Source: Misgurnus anguillicaudatus
Lineage: Eukaryota > Chordata > Actinopteri > Cypriniformes > Cobitidae
Direction of reading: 5' to 3'
Length of the DNA stretch: 64,000 bases
NCBI RefSeq assembly: GCF_027580225.2
Contig: NC_073354.2
Location: 6,176,001 to 6,240,000, forward strand
The notes beneath the pieces are model-generated. The model ran no database searches, was not told where the DNA came from, and saw nothing but the letters and a program-made list of their open reading frames with translations. Numbering within the stretch: the first letter of the stretch is position 1; each line of letters begins with the position of its first letter. Both the position numbers and the translations under genes were made by a program. Shown here piece after piece: positions 33,361 to 45,389 of this stretch.

Positions 33361-34760
33361 AAAAGTGGAATACTGACTGCATTTAAAAGTTTTACCTGTC
33401 ACATAATTTCTTTATGCTTTAAAACAGCTTCAATGTAACTCTAGATTCTTGCCTCGTTTTATATGTGGATCTATGAATATGCGATTTAGCTCATGCCTTT
33501 ACTCAATTAAACAACTCGGACCATAGATATGAATAAGGGAATTAGTCCCCGCCTCACCTCTTTCACACCACCATGGACCATAGATATATTTATAAATAGA
33601 TGCTACATTTGGCCGTTTCAGACACATAACTGCCAAGTTTCAGTGCCAAGTCTATGCAGCATCCATACATAATTTCTATAACTCAAACTACTGATCCACA
33701 TGTTCAATTGTATTGATGTTATTGCTTACATGTTTGTGACGTTGGAAATCAAGGCGATTTTAAACTGCGGCAATGAGACTGTCTCCAATTTTATGGAGAA
33801 AATACTCAGCAGTGGTGTTGAATGATGCATTTGCACATGACTTGTCTTAAAACATATCAAAAACACCACATAGACATATAAACAAAAATAAAAAACAGAT
33901 TTTCCATAAAGTGGGACTTTAAGGATGGGTTTAGGGTTATGCGGCTATCACATAGGAGGCGGGTTTTCAATTAATTACTACAGTGTTTATATTTGGGTTA
34001 AATAGTCGACGAGGAATACAGAGACTGATGTTACCCGTCTCCATTTCATGTAACTTTAAGCTGCCTACCTACAACATGCTACTTGAATTAAAACACACCT
34101 GACATGCAAACTTGAATTGCTACGCATTTCCATGACTCGGCTTTCCTTCCGATGTCTCTGTAGGAGCGTAAACTTGTATTATAAATCTCAGAGAATTCCG
34201 AGTATAAGCTTTTCGTCCATTTTGCTTGTTTGGATGCCCCGTTTCTATTGGCCACATGGGTAATCGTCACAGAGCGCAGCGCAAAAGTTAAACTATTTTA
34301 AACTTTGACCGCGGCGCTCGCGCTTTGCTCAACACAACAAAACGCCCTCGTGCCGTGCAAGCCATTGAAATGGATGGGTTTCATAGCGCAGCCGTGTCCT
34401 ACGTGAAAGCCACATTAGAGACTGAGTGTAACTACATACTTTAAATGTAAGTACAATGTAATAGCACACATGTACACAAAAGTGACACTGTGTATGTTTT
34501 TCTTATGTATGCAGTTGTTAAATAAACCTAGAGTGGACCAATTTTTATCGCTTCGCTGCATCAGTGTCGAACCTCATTCACACAACACTTTGGTCCCAGA
34601 AAAATACCCATAAAATTGGCAGACAAGCTTGTGTGTGACTGTGAACACAAACACGTCCCGTAAATCTTCTGGGATCGTGCCCGGAAAGAGGGCCTACTAA
34701 CATTACCTAGAATACGCGGAAAGCCCTCAAGAAGCCGAAACAATGCCGCAATGGACGTGT
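33361..34760. other. Intergenic with old repeat debris
   Basis: 'ccataaagtgggactttaa' at 33904-33922 looks like a MITE end without a visible partner. 'accatagatat' is repeated at 33519 and 33583. Nothing coding is supported. Confidence 0.35.
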
Positions 34761-34763
34761 CTT

Positions 34764-35335
34764 AGTGAGGACGTGCGCGTCATCTTATGGTCAAGTTACG
34801 GTCAAGTTATGGTTCAGCTCTTTAAAACAAGAGATTTACATGAAGATCAACAATCATGATTAGAAATGTCGGCAAACTGGACTGAAGCAGTTATCGTGAA
34901 ATAATAAATGAGACATAGAAACAATAGTGATATAATGCTGTAGTGAGGACGCATGTGTCATGGCAACATGAAGTTATGGTTCAGCTCTTTAAAATGAGCG
35001 ATTTACATGCAGATTAACATTCACGACGAAAAATGTCAGCAAACTGGACCGAAGCAGATATCAGGTAAGTTAGCTCGTCACTTAGCGTGCTGAAGCAGAG
35101 ATCATTCAGCAGCATAAAAGAATATCGCATCACGTGCTAATAAACAAAAATGCATGTGCGTCATCGCAACAAGATATATCGTTCAGCTCCTCAAAATGGG
35201 GGTTTTAAATCCACATTTACAATCATGATGAGAAATGTTTGCATACTGGATTAAAGCAGAGATCAGGGAGCTCGTCAAATATCCACTCTGCAGCTGAGAT
35301 CATTCACCAGCATAGAACGGCGCGAGACAACGAGG
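34764..35335 (+). repeat. Three degenerate tandem units of ~180-200 bp
   Basis: Each unit starts with a 'gtgcgtcat'-like word (34775, 34955, 35157). It then has 'ttcagctctttaaaa' (34812, 34981, 35192 as 'ttcagctcctcaaaa') and 'gcaaactggac(t/c)gaagcag' (34872, 35039, 35242 variant). Units 2 and 3 also share 'gagatcattca(g/c)cagcata'. This is an old local triplication. Confidence 0.75.
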
Positions 35336-35689
35336 TAGGTCGCAAGATCATTTTCAAAAGTCAAATAATTGTAACAACAAATACAAAATAGTAGTTTAAT
35401 TTAAAATAAAATGCCATCAGCCTTTCTTTATCAGCTTTATCCCAGCAATATCCCATCAGCTTTAGAATTAGAGTCCGCAATTGTATCAAACTTAGCCAAT
35501 CGGCTTGTATTCGTCAGTTACAGTTTGTGTGTGCCGTTGCGTGCAACTGTGACAAGAATGGACTTGCTGTGCTCCATGCATTAGGTGCGATTAATGTTGA
35601 AATGAAAGTAAATTAATATAATTAATGTAAATTAATAAAAAATAATCTTATTGCACTTAGACTGTTATGTTCTTTTGTGTTTGCATATT

Positions 35690-35815
35690 AGTGTGCGCCA
35701 TTGCCCACAATGTTTGTATAGCCTACTTTAACCGCCACTGAGGATTGGGGTCGCAAATCACTGGTACCTTTATTTTGGGGGTCGTGGGCTGAAAAGTTTG
35801 GGAAGCCTTGCTATA
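35690..35815. mobile_element. hAT-like right-end fragment
   Basis: 'ggggtcgcaaatcactgg', 'ttttgggggtcgtgggctga' and 'aagtttgggaagccttg' resemble the end of Charlie-like hAT elements. No left end was found. Confidence 0.5.
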
Positions 35816-37140
35816 GAGGACAATAGAGCCCCCAAACCCTACGTTTTATTGCCCAAGACAACATTTCTCGTCTTCCCCCAAAGACAATGCTGCTTTTTGG
35901 AGAAGGTAGCTTGTTAATTAAAACGACGAGCTACTGTCACACTACTAAAAATGTGTTTATAGGGACACCGAATGAAGTTTTAGCATCAGTATTTTTAGTA
36001 ACTCCAAAACTGACATCAATGAAGGTTTATTGTAAATGCACTGAGGAAACAGTAATTTAAAGTAGAAAATATCACCTTGAAACTGAAACTTATGAATATT
36101 TTACACCCTCCCTTTATGTTATTTTTGCCATGGATGAACTCTTAAGTGTCAGTCAAGCAGTGCAAACTCACATCTATTAATACAGACGCTAGAGTGAGCA
36201 AACCCACCAAACACAACATATTAAAGCTACCATATGTGAACTATTTGGAGTGACAGTAACAGTTGACTCAAGTGGTGTGCACTAATGTCCTCCTGAAGAG
36301 ATGAGCAAGAGCGAGAAAAAAACAAGGACTCGGCACAGCTGGAGATGTGTCAAGCATCATTTGCTTTCTCACATGATTAATTTGATTTTAATATCTCAAA
36401 TCGAGGGCTGATTAATTTTGATCATATGTTAAAACGATACACATTCCATTAATTAAAAGTTTTCTTGAGTCGTTGCCGTGAAGTTTTGTTGCACGGATCA
36501 GACGTCGGCCACGTGAGACGCCTGCATGTTATTTCATACTGCACACACATGCACGTGAGTACAGTTCAGCGTTGAGGCTTCAGGCTGCTCGTTTTACCTT
36601 TGGTGGACCCATAAAAGCTTTTCTATTCCTACTGTAGGGCATAAGTCAAAGCTGAAAGCTCAAGAAGGTGAGGGCTGTCAACACCACAGGTAATCCTTCA
36701 CTGGTGCTCTTTACTGTTTGTAATGTTCTATTGGGCCATGACAGAGTAACCTCACATGAAATATAGCAGGAATGGATGATGAAAGACATCCATATAGCAC
36801 ATAAGAAGAGAAAAGGAAACCGTAGGTCCGTTTGCTTGGAGCATATGGCCGTAAGTGTAGGTCCTACAATAATATATTTACACAAAAACACATGCAGTTG
36901 GACTGGTTCAATAAGGATTGACAGATTCATTTTTGGAGATTCAAGTTCAGAGAGCGTTTTTGTGTATTAATTAACAAATTCAGATAATGCAGTCACCCTT
37001 ATAATATGTCTGTAATGTTTCTAGGTCAGACAAATACATGTCTGATAGGAAAAGCATTACTTCACGTGTCTTCAACAGGTAGTCTGTGACACCTAAGACT
37101 ACTGCAAAGGGTCCTCCAATTTGTATTTTATATCAAAAAT
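35816..37140. other. Intergenic, possible conserved stretch at 36290-36540
   Basis: No transposon ends are visible. The portion around 36380-36540 (TTAATTTGATTTTAATATC, CCACGTGAGACG) is more complex than its flanks. No gene is supported. Confidence 0.3.
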
Positions 37141-37149
37141 ATTACGTTT

Positions 37150-37252
37150 TTTTGAAAAAGACAATCTCATGGGAATTTGTATGTATTTCACGACGTGGCT
37201 AATTGAAATAAATTCGTACGACCACATTCATGTGTTTTTGTACAATTCACAG
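37150..37252 (+). repeat. GTACGAATTAGCC-family repeat, copy 1
   Basis: 'aatctcatgggaatttgtat', 'gtggctaattg' and 'attcgtacgaccacattcat' occur in order. The same words recur at 40440, 41229, 47862, 50352 and 53284. Confidence 0.75.
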
Positions 37253-37346
37253 TGGCCAGGGTTGCCAGGTTTACACAGCAAAAATTGCTACTCAAAACTA
37301 CCCCAAAACACTTTCGAGGGGGGTAAACATTATTGGGGTTGCTCAA

Positions 37347-37528
37347 ATTCTGCTGGGTTATTTTTAACCCAATGTTGAGTAAATAATGGACAGAACACAT
37401 GTTGGGTTTTTGTTAACTTAACCATGAGCATTGCGTTGAAACAACCCAGCATAGGTTTATTTAATAACCCAGCATGTGGTCTGTCCAATATTTACACAAC
37501 ATTGGGTTAAAAATAACCCAGCAGAATT
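37347..37528. mobile_element. MITE with AATTCTGCTGGGTTATTTTT ends
   Basis: The left AATTCTGCTGGGTTATTTTT plus AACCCAATGTTG mirrors the right 'caacattgggtt' plus 'aaaaataacccagcagaatt'. The arms are ~40 bp, followed by 'gaca...catgttggg' and a mirrored 'cccagcatgtgg...gtcc'. Confidence 0.88.
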
Positions 37529-38449
37529 AAGGGCGCACTCACACTATACAAAACCAAACCCCCAAAAGTTTGTTTGACTAGTATGAATGCTTTCTACAGT
37601 GCACAGGCTCGGTTTGGTTAATCGCTTCCTGGCCAGCTTGGGGAGGTGGGCTCAAGCGCGGTTCACTTGGGCTCAAACGCAGAACGCGCAACGTGATTGC
37701 AAATTGCGCCAGAGCGCAGTTCAAAAGGAGAGACATCAATTGCGCAGCCACTCACCTTCATCTGCCTTCGTAAAAACATTTTGATGCGCGCAGCAGGGTT
37801 ATGTAAATGTCTGAGCTGCACATGGTACAGACCAACTAAGCAATATGATGACATGTGAGAGGGCTGCCTGTGCACCAAACGACTCCGAATAAAAAACACA
37901 GACTTAGCATTACGATGGGTTCCAGTGTTAAGAGAGCGCTTTACTTCCTGCTTTGTTCAAAACAATTGCATCCTAATGATGAAAGCGCGCCTGGGCTTGG
38001 ATCGATAAAAGTACAGTGTGAGGGAGTCTGGGGGAGTAGGGAGAGGGGACAATCGCGCCGGGGCATGCTTTGGTTTGGATAGTGTAAGTGCGCCTAGGGC
38101 TGGGCAATATATATCGGGGGATTGTCATGAACATCTCGTCAGTAAAGCCGGTTCCTTGATTAGTAGTAAATTGCCATCAGCTGCTTTAAGATGGAGCGGC
38201 ATTTACTACAAAGAGCCGTAGTTCACTGACAATCGGGGAATTTTCGCATTAATTATCGAGGACGTATTGCCTGCGATAATTAATGCGATATGGCCCAGCT
38301 TGTCAGTGAACTACGGCTCTGTGTAGTAAATGCAACTCTATCTGAAAACAGGTGATGGTGATTTACTACTAATCAAGGAACCGGCTTTACTGACGAGACG
38401 CACACGACAATCGTATTTGATATATCGCCCAACCCTAAGTGCGCCCTAA
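37529..38449. mobile_element. MITE with AAGGGCGCACTCACACTAT ends, hosting a hAT MITE
   Basis: AAGGGCGCACTCACACTAT at 37529 pairs with 'atagtgtaagtgcgccctaa' once the nested element 38095-38437 and one duplication copy are removed. GC content is high, with several palindromic GCGC words. It abuts its neighbours on both sides. Confidence 0.78.
38095..38437. mobile_element. Palindromic hAT MITE, 8-bp duplication (343 bp)
   Basis: TAGGGCTGGGCAATATATAT and its complement mark the ends. AGTGCGCC flanks it at 38087-38094 and 38438-38445. The arms share 'aaagccggttccttgattag' and 'tcagtgaactacggctct' with their complements, so almost the whole element is a palindrome. Confidence 0.94.
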
Positions 38450-38893
38450 TGCTGCGTTCAGACCAGCCACGGTAGAGCCGTCAAGCGCGAGTGATTTCAA
38501 TGTTAAGTAAATGTGAAGACGCGTTGACACATGTCTGGAGTCGCGAATGAGGTGTTTAGTGCGGCATGGTAGACACGATTCCGCCTCAATTTCGCGTCAA
38601 CGTGTCTTCACATTGACTTAACATTGAAATGCGAATGGTGCGAATTGAGAGTTGAAAAATTGGAACTTTGGCGGAAAAACGCACCATGTTAACCAATCCG
38701 GAGCTTGCTCTAGTACTAGTGATTACAGGCAGCGAGGCCCCACGAATTTCCATGTGAATGTCTCGATGACTAGAATTTCACGCACGTCTTTCACGTGCGA
38801 ATTAAGCAAGTAAACTCAAAATTTTCAAGTGGCAAACTAGACGCACTAGACGCGAATTTGACGGCTCAAACGCGGCTGGTGTGAACCCACGGT
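38450..38893. mobile_element. MITE with TGCTGCGTTCAGACCAGCC end
   Basis: TGCTGCGTTCAGACCAGCC at the left mirrors 'ggctggtgtgaac' at the right (38874-38886). 'atttcaatgttaag' and 'aatgtgaagacgcgttgaca' are mirrored internally (38497-38630). Confidence 0.75.
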
Positions 38894-38981
38894 AAGAGTG
38901 CCGTGGACATAAAAAACAGCCTGCGGCAACAGTACTAAAGTAGCCCAATTCTTCAGGAAAACCATGGACTTGGCAACCCTG

Positions 38982-40435
38982 TATGTGACATTGTTTTTTT
39001 TAATAATCATATGTTTTTGTTTGATTTACTTAGAATGAATTTATAAGAAATAGCCAAATAAATATGTACACAAATTACTGGCAAAATTTCCATGTTATCA
39101 TCTATTGAGCAAAATAATGGTTATGTACATTAAAAGTATGTGATAATGCATATTAAGAATTATTAATTCAATAATATTGTAATGTAAGCATTATATGTAA
39201 AAACATTTTTTGGCACTATATGTATGTTATTATAGGCCAGGTTAAAAATGCTTAATTTGAAACAGTATGCTCAAGGGGTCTTGGCCTAAAAATGGTTCTG
39301 AAGTTTTATATAAAGAAAGACTATTTCAATTTAGCTACCTGTAGCTGCTTTGTGTTAGTAGCTCTTAGTCAAACAACGTTTTTTCCAGGATTGTGGTGCT
39401 ACATACATTTGTAGTTTGCCAAACCACAGTGTGAAAGTAGCTTCCTAAACCTCCCAACTTTCTGCTGTACTTTATGGGTATTGACTCCATGCATCGCTAA
39501 ACTTTCGCTTTAACATTGGCCTTGCGAGCTCTCTTTGAGCACTTTGGTTTGGACAATGTAGAGACACTCAATGAAAAGCATCAAGGGCAAGCAGACGGCA
39601 AGGCTGTAGAAAGCTTTGCTTGTATTCTTCAGCGAGTGTCATCTTCAGAAGGTCTGATTCCTACCTCATTAATTGCTGAATAGATTGCCTGTTGAGTTCT
39701 TATTGTGTTGCCAATGTGTGTTTGTCATTACAGGGTTGGCAGAGAGCAAACTGGTCAGCCTTCAGTCATTTGGCCTTGGTGTATTATCACTGAAGCGAAA
39801 GACAAAGATAGGTGTTTACATATGAAGCTGCTGTTGTTTTCAACACCTGACACCCCTTTTGGTACATTGTAAATAGCCTCCGTCATTGTAAAGATGGCAA
39901 TGAATGAAGTGTCTTCTTCACTGCATGCGTGTTGGTCTTTCAAATTTTTTCGCCCATCCAACGAGTACCATTTAACCAAAGACCCTGATTTGGGTTTACC
40001 TGTAGGAGTCAGAATCCATTTGAATGCATAAGCAGGGGGCTTTCGGTTTAATTCATATTCAGTGACTTTGCGTGTTTTAAGCTCTATGCAAATATTATTG
40101 GATTTTCAAAGGATTTGATGGATTTTCTCAGGATTTTCTCACACAAAAATAGAGTGAAATATCTGTCTCTTTGTGGGGAAGATTTGCATGCATGAAGTAT
40201 TTTAATGAAAGCTTCCCCCCTTCTCACAGGAGAATAGGATTTGATTTCAAAATATTATCATTTTGGGGGCTGGGTGTCATATACGGAGGGACCTATGTGT
40301 CACCATACATTTATAACACATTTAAACACCAGCATTTAGTACTTTTGCACATTCTTAAAGCACCACAGCAAATACTTTTAGCATGAAACAAAAAAAATGT
40401 AACAAAGTACAGAAAGTGTCACATTAATCCCAAGG
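38982..40435. other. Intergenic, nothing recognised
   Basis: Single-copy-looking sequence. ORFs at 39755-39979 and 40171-40386 have no recognisable domain. Confidence 0.35.
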
Positions 40436-40439
40436 CAAG

Positions 40440-40700
40440 TTTATCTAGCACATTCGTATACATTTTATGAGGTGGCTAATTCATATTAATTCGTACAAAC
40501 ACATTGGCATGTTTTAGCACAATTTACTTTTGCACCTGTGACAAAAACGCAGCATGAAACGTGGTTTTGCAAGTCACATCCTTCTATTTTAAGTTTTGAC
40601 TTTGAAAGTTTACATAACTTGTTGAAATTGTTTAACTTAATCATGCGTTTTTGTACGATTCACTTTTTACAAATTTATACGAATTAGCCAACTAAAATAT
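40440..40700. repeat. GTACGAATTAGCC-family repeat, copy 2
   Basis: 'gaggtggctaattcatatta' and 'attcgtacaaacacattgg' at 40468-40508, then 'tttatacgaattagccaact' at 40674-40693, give two inverted ends of one decayed copy. Confidence 0.65.
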
Positions 40701-41228
40701 ATATAAAAATTAAAAAGGACAAAACAAACCCATAAAAACAGAAATTATAGGCGTTACCAATTGAAGAAAATTTTTAAGTTGATCCAACTTAAATTTTTGA
40801 CAATGTAGAGTAATTAATAATAACATGAATAATAAAAATGGCCATATGATTACACTAAAAATTCATTTGTACTAATATATTATTACTATTAAACATATGC
40901 CACACATATGACAACTAGAGAGAAAGAGAGAGAGAGGGAGAGATGTCCACTGGTCAGGTTAAGTTTCCTCTTTAGCTTAACATACACACAATTAGCAAGT
41001 TGGGGCTTGATGTGTAATATAATGCAGAGACTGTAAAGAGATGGAGACTTTGTTTGGACATGACCTACGAACATGAGAACCAGACTGCCTGCAGCCAAAT
41101 GACTGAACACTCATAAACACAAAGACATTCTTTCAGATTTTCTGTCTGTGGCAAATACTGATAGACAGGTCTAATATACATTCATGTCAACCCCATCATG
41201 CTTATGGTCATAAACACAGGAATCTGTC
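40701..41228. other. AT-rich spacer with an AG-rich run
   Basis: An interrupted (AG)n run lies at 40916-40944. 'tttttaagttgatccaactt' at 40771 resembles the end of the palindrome at 48041. No gene. Confidence 0.4.
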
Positions 41229-41462
41229 CAGCCTGATCTCATCAAAAAATTTTACGTATTTTCCGAGTTGGCTAATTCGTATGAATTTGTACGAAGTAAG
41301 TCGTACCAAAACATTTGATTATCATAAAAGTACAATAATGAAACCCCACTCCTAATCCCTGCATCACAGGGGCAAAAGCAAATCATACAAAAATGTACAA
41401 ATGTGGTTTTACGAATTAATAAAATACCCAATTGTCATGAGATCTACGAATTGCATCGATCT
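41229..41462. repeat. GTACGAATTAGCC-family repeat, copy 3 (both ends)
   Basis: 'agcctgatctcat' at 41228-41240 pairs with 'tgtcatgagatct' at 41436-41448. Inside are 'gttggctaattcgtatgaat', 'gtcgtaccaaaacatt', 'gaaaccccactcctaatccc' and 'cacaggggcaaaagcaaat'. This is the most complete copy. Confidence 0.75.
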
Positions 41463-42175
41463 GGGGTGCGTTTCCCAAAAGCATCGTTAGCCAACTACTG
41501 TCGTAAGTTACTACATTACTGACGCAGGTCAAGGATTTGGTGTTTCCCGAAACCGTAGTTCAAACGAACATTCGCAAGCTGGATCGCAAACTTTGTGGTT
41601 TGAACGACAGCTCTTCACCAGTCGTTAGAAGCATCGTTCCTTGTTATTAGTTATTATAATATGCAGACTTACGTTGTTCATGCTTTTGAACAAAATAAGC
41701 AAAAAACATGTAGTACATTCTATATCCATCATTCTAAATATATTACAATTTTATTTAACATCTTTAAGTTTGTAAACAGAATTAAAGCGCTGTATTTCAA
41801 AACTGCGCATGTGCGCAGTCCTACAAGCTTTAAGACCCTGGGGAATCCCTGGGAGGAGTGATGTAATAGGGAACTTGCGCATCCCTAATTAAATACCTTG
41901 AAAATATACAACAAATAACTAAATCACGATAACAAAATCAGTCAATACAGCAATAATCTGACATTAAATCGATTTGCACAAATTAATTAGTACTTCACCT
42001 GCCACGTGACATCATCAACTATGTTGTTAAACCACCATGGTTCAAACGACGAATGTGCGATAAAGTTACTATGCTTTCGGGAAACAGTCATGACAAGTTG
42101 GTTAGTTTCTCCAACTATGCATCGTACTATGTTGGTTCATCAGCGAGTTACGTCGTTGTTTGGAAAAAGCACCCC
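41463..42175. mobile_element. MITE with GGGGTGCGTTTCCC ends (713 bp)
   Basis: GGGGTGCGTTTCCCAAAAGC mirrors 'tttggaaaaagcacccc'. 'catcgttagccaacta' on the left matches the complement of 'tagtttctccaactatgcatcg' loosely on the right. The element abuts the repeat at 41229-41462. It is a common fish MITE type. Confidence 0.78.
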
Positions 42176-43365
42176 TGTCCGGTTCAGCTTTACCATCAAC
42201 ATTAAACGGCATTTGCAATCTTTTTAACTTTTGCAATGTGACACTTTTCTGAATGAAACAAAAATTGGGACATAGATGTTAACCCTTTCTTTATAATCCA
42301 TTCTGATGCACCCTTGAAAAGTAACTAGCACTCATATACGAGGTCAAGTATGAAGGTCAAGTTCACTCTCAGGGGTGCTTCTTTTGTTTCTTATTTGCTA
42401 TTATTGTCATAACCTTGGCTTTACTACCATTGTGAATGAGACTGAAGAAGCATTTTTTGTAATTGTGCTGTAATTGAGCTTTAATCCAATAAAGTGCTTA
42501 TAAACAATAATTACTTAAAAATCTAATTAACAGAAATAAAAGTAATAGTGTTCATAATTACTTTAAATTGTATTATTAATAAGGCTAAAAATGATTTAAA
42601 AACTATTAAAAAAAATTATCTTAAAAAGTATCTAATTAAGGCCTAACTTACTAGTAACTAATTAAGACAATGCTGTTGGTAGTCAATTGTCACTTTCAAA
42701 CATGAACTACTGCTATGGTGTTAAAGCGCCGTGTAGATGTTTTCGTGCAGGCTTTTCTGTCTTTTATCTGTGTTGCTACCATTAACCAAAACATCATTCA
42801 TCATCACAATGTCATTAAACCTCTGTGATGTAATATGCGGTAAATGACCTTTTATTCCCGAAGAAGAGAATCTCAAACGGTTTTAGGGATCTGTCATTTA
42901 ATTTCCTTATCCATTTACATAGAGAAAAAGCTAACATTTCAGCATCTGTTCAATTTGGTCCAGTTGATTTACAGTATATACTTTATATAATCACAGTCAC
43001 CTTTGATGTTAATAGACATTAAAATACTGCATTGTGCATTTATAAAATTTTCCAAGAGTAACCTAAAACAATGACTAGCAAAACAATTCAGCTATTGGTT
43101 AACACTGACCAAGAGCCCATATCGGCTAACTCGTGTCCCAAAAAGAAAAAAAGTAATTTCTTTATGTTTGAAAGATTTTAAAAGCTGATTATGATGATTT
43201 TTTTCTTCAGCATTATATGAATTGATAAGTCATGCGCACAAATGTGTAATACTAAAGTTAATAGGGTCAACTTTGATTTAATATTGACTGTAATAATGAT
43301 CTACAGATCACAGGAGGAATCATATTTTTTAACTTCAGCATCAGCTACTGTAATAACACAAGTAA
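42176..43365. other. AT-rich intergenic, nothing recognised
   Basis: No gene, terminal repeat or tandem unit is supported. Confidence 0.35.
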
Positions 43366-44665
43366 TGAATACAGAATCCAGTTGTCTTTAAAACACTGGA
43401 AGACATTATATATTTTTTTTCTCTTTCAAGATCTCATATGAATACTTTTTTGCAGTCATCTCTTGAATGTTTTGGGCATAAATCTGGTGATATTTACTTT
43501 TTCAGGTGGGGAGGAAGAGGAAAGCTGTTGTTGAAGTATGTTTGCCTTCTTCTATAGAGAGTATCTCAGACACCCTGAGTTGTGTGTTTTCATGTCTTCA
43601 AAAGCCCCTCTTGATGTTGAGGTGAACACCGAGGACCATATGTCTTGAGAAACGCAGGCTGTTAAAGTAAGATCATGTGGATGAGCCGTGAAGAAAATGT
43701 CCACAAAACATTCTTGCAGACGGAAAATTAGAAGATGACAGTCAACATTGACTGTGGACGTAACAGCAACACCACGACAAAGATATTGGGACACATAAAA
43801 ATCTGTTCGGCATTTACTTTCTCTCAACAGACAATAAATCTTCGTCAAAAATTATTTTGACTTCTCAACAAGATGACTTTGTCTTAAAGAAATTTTAAAG
43901 AACATGCACAGATGTGTTGCTCCACATATGTTCTGTCTATTTAGTCTTATGTTTATATTTTCTGTTCAGAAATACTTTTTGCATTCATCTCATCATTCAG
44001 TCATCATTTTGTGGGCATCAATCTGCTGATATTTTTGGCACTATCCCCACACAACATCAACAAATGAATACAATCCCAAATCCAGACCAGTCATGAAAAC
44101 ACTACAGGATTTTATTTCTCTATTTACTTTCTTAATTTTCAGTCTGCTGCAACAAAAACAGGGTTTGTCCTACAAGATGAAGAGCTGATTGGATGAAATA
44201 CGGGAATGGGAGGAGCTGCAGTTCTAAAGCTGCTTTAAAGAAGACAAAATACAGTTGTAACCTCTGAGCATACTGACTTCAGACCAGTGTTAAAATGACT
44301 ACAAACCCATAAATTACTAATGCTAAATACATTTTCTATATATTTACGGAAAGAAACCAAATACAAAATATCTTTATAGTACATGATCTTAATATCCTAA
44401 TGATTTTTGGCATAACAAATTGATAATTTTTACTCAAACAATGTAATGTTGGCTATTTCTACAAATATACCCGTGCTACTGGCTTTGTGGTCCAGGGTCA
44501 CATATCATACTAAAAAATAATACATTAATGCTCACACCTAATAACCTTAATCCCAAGATTTAAGTACAGAAATCAAGCGAAACTTGTAATTTACTTTTTA
44601 CATACAAGTCCTTTTTTGCAGTCATCTCAATATTATTCACACAATCACCTTCATGATTGGCACAA
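43366..44665 (+). repeat. Old, dispersed internal repeats (three partial units)
   Basis: 'tacttttttgcagtcatctc' (43443), 'aatactttttgcattcatct' (43969) and 'tccttttttgcagtcatctc' (44609) recur. The first two are followed by 'ttgggcataaatct(g)gtgatatt' or 'gtgggcatcaatctgctgat'. They look like remnants of an ancient duplication. A MITE fragment lies at 44331-44503. Confidence 0.45.
44331..44503 (-). mobile_element. Half of a TGTGACCCTGGACC MITE
   Basis: 'tatatatttacggaaag', 'tcctaatgatttttggcata' and 'tttgtggtccagggtcaca' match one terminal half of a widespread cyprinid MITE. The other half is missing. A second copy, opposite orientation, starts at 54041. Confidence 0.8.
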
Positions 44666-44984
44666 CCGTGACAAAAGTAATCTCATAAATCATATTATTA
44701 ACAAGTTCTTGCATTTGAAGAAGGAATGTTTATATCCACATTTTGGTTTATATTCATATTAATTATGTTAACAAATAAATCAGATTTAGGGATATTTTAG
44801 TCCTCTTATCAAAGTTCGTATTTTGTAAAAAGATGTACATACTTTACTTAAATGAACACAATGAACATAACATTCGGATTGCAAACCTATACAGATATTA
44901 TTTTCTAGTTAGTATTGCTAATGTATATCATATGGAAAACATGTCATCATAATATTTGGTTTTTCCCTTGCCTCTGCTGTCTTG

Positions 44985-45056
44985 TATGCATTTACTGTAA
45001 AGCTGCTTTGCAACAATGCAAAACTGTGAAGGCGCTATAAAACTAAACTTGATTTG
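44985..45056 (+). repeat. Retroposon 3'-tail fragment
   Basis: 'actgtaaagctgctttgcaa', then 'aggcgctataaaactaaact' and 'tgattt' match the tail seen in reverse at 594-680. Confidence 0.6.
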
Positions 45057-45347
45057 AGGACTGACCTGTACTACATTTGGCAAAATGTCCAACAACCTGC
45101 ATGTACAGTATATTGCATGGTGTACACCGTCATAATCTGAGCTCATTACGTGTTTAATTAAAGTTTTTTTTAATAATTGACCAATTATAACTATACATCA
45201 CATATTGATTCAAACATGTTATTATAATACACCATACTATTGTTTGAAATGATCATTATATATCATTGCACACTGCATACTATTTTACATAAAACAGTAA
45301 GCCGTATATGCACTGTAGTGTTCAATATCCTTTTCCAAACACAGCGT

Positions 45348-45372
45348 TTCTTTCTTTCTTTCTTTCTTTAGT
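45348..45372. repeat. (CTTT)n microsatellite
   Basis: About six CTTT units in 45349-45370. Confidence 0.85.
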
Positions 45373-45389
45373 TGGGTAAATGTCTTTCT

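Larger units (their letters stand above)
37257..38981. mobile_element. hAT-like element CAGGGTTGCCAGGT, packed with nested MITEs
   Basis: CAGGGTTGCCAGGT at the left pairs with 'acttggcaaccctg' at the right (38968-38981). The 8-bp flanks (ACAGTGGC, TATGTGAC) agree at only four positions, so the duplication is decayed or the pair is not original. Between them lie four other elements, leaving only ~190 bp of its own sequence. Confidence 0.7.

Noticed and set aside
37249..38989. Clean 8-bp duplication around the 37257-38981 element
   Set aside because: ACAGTGGC and TATGTGAC agree at only four positions.
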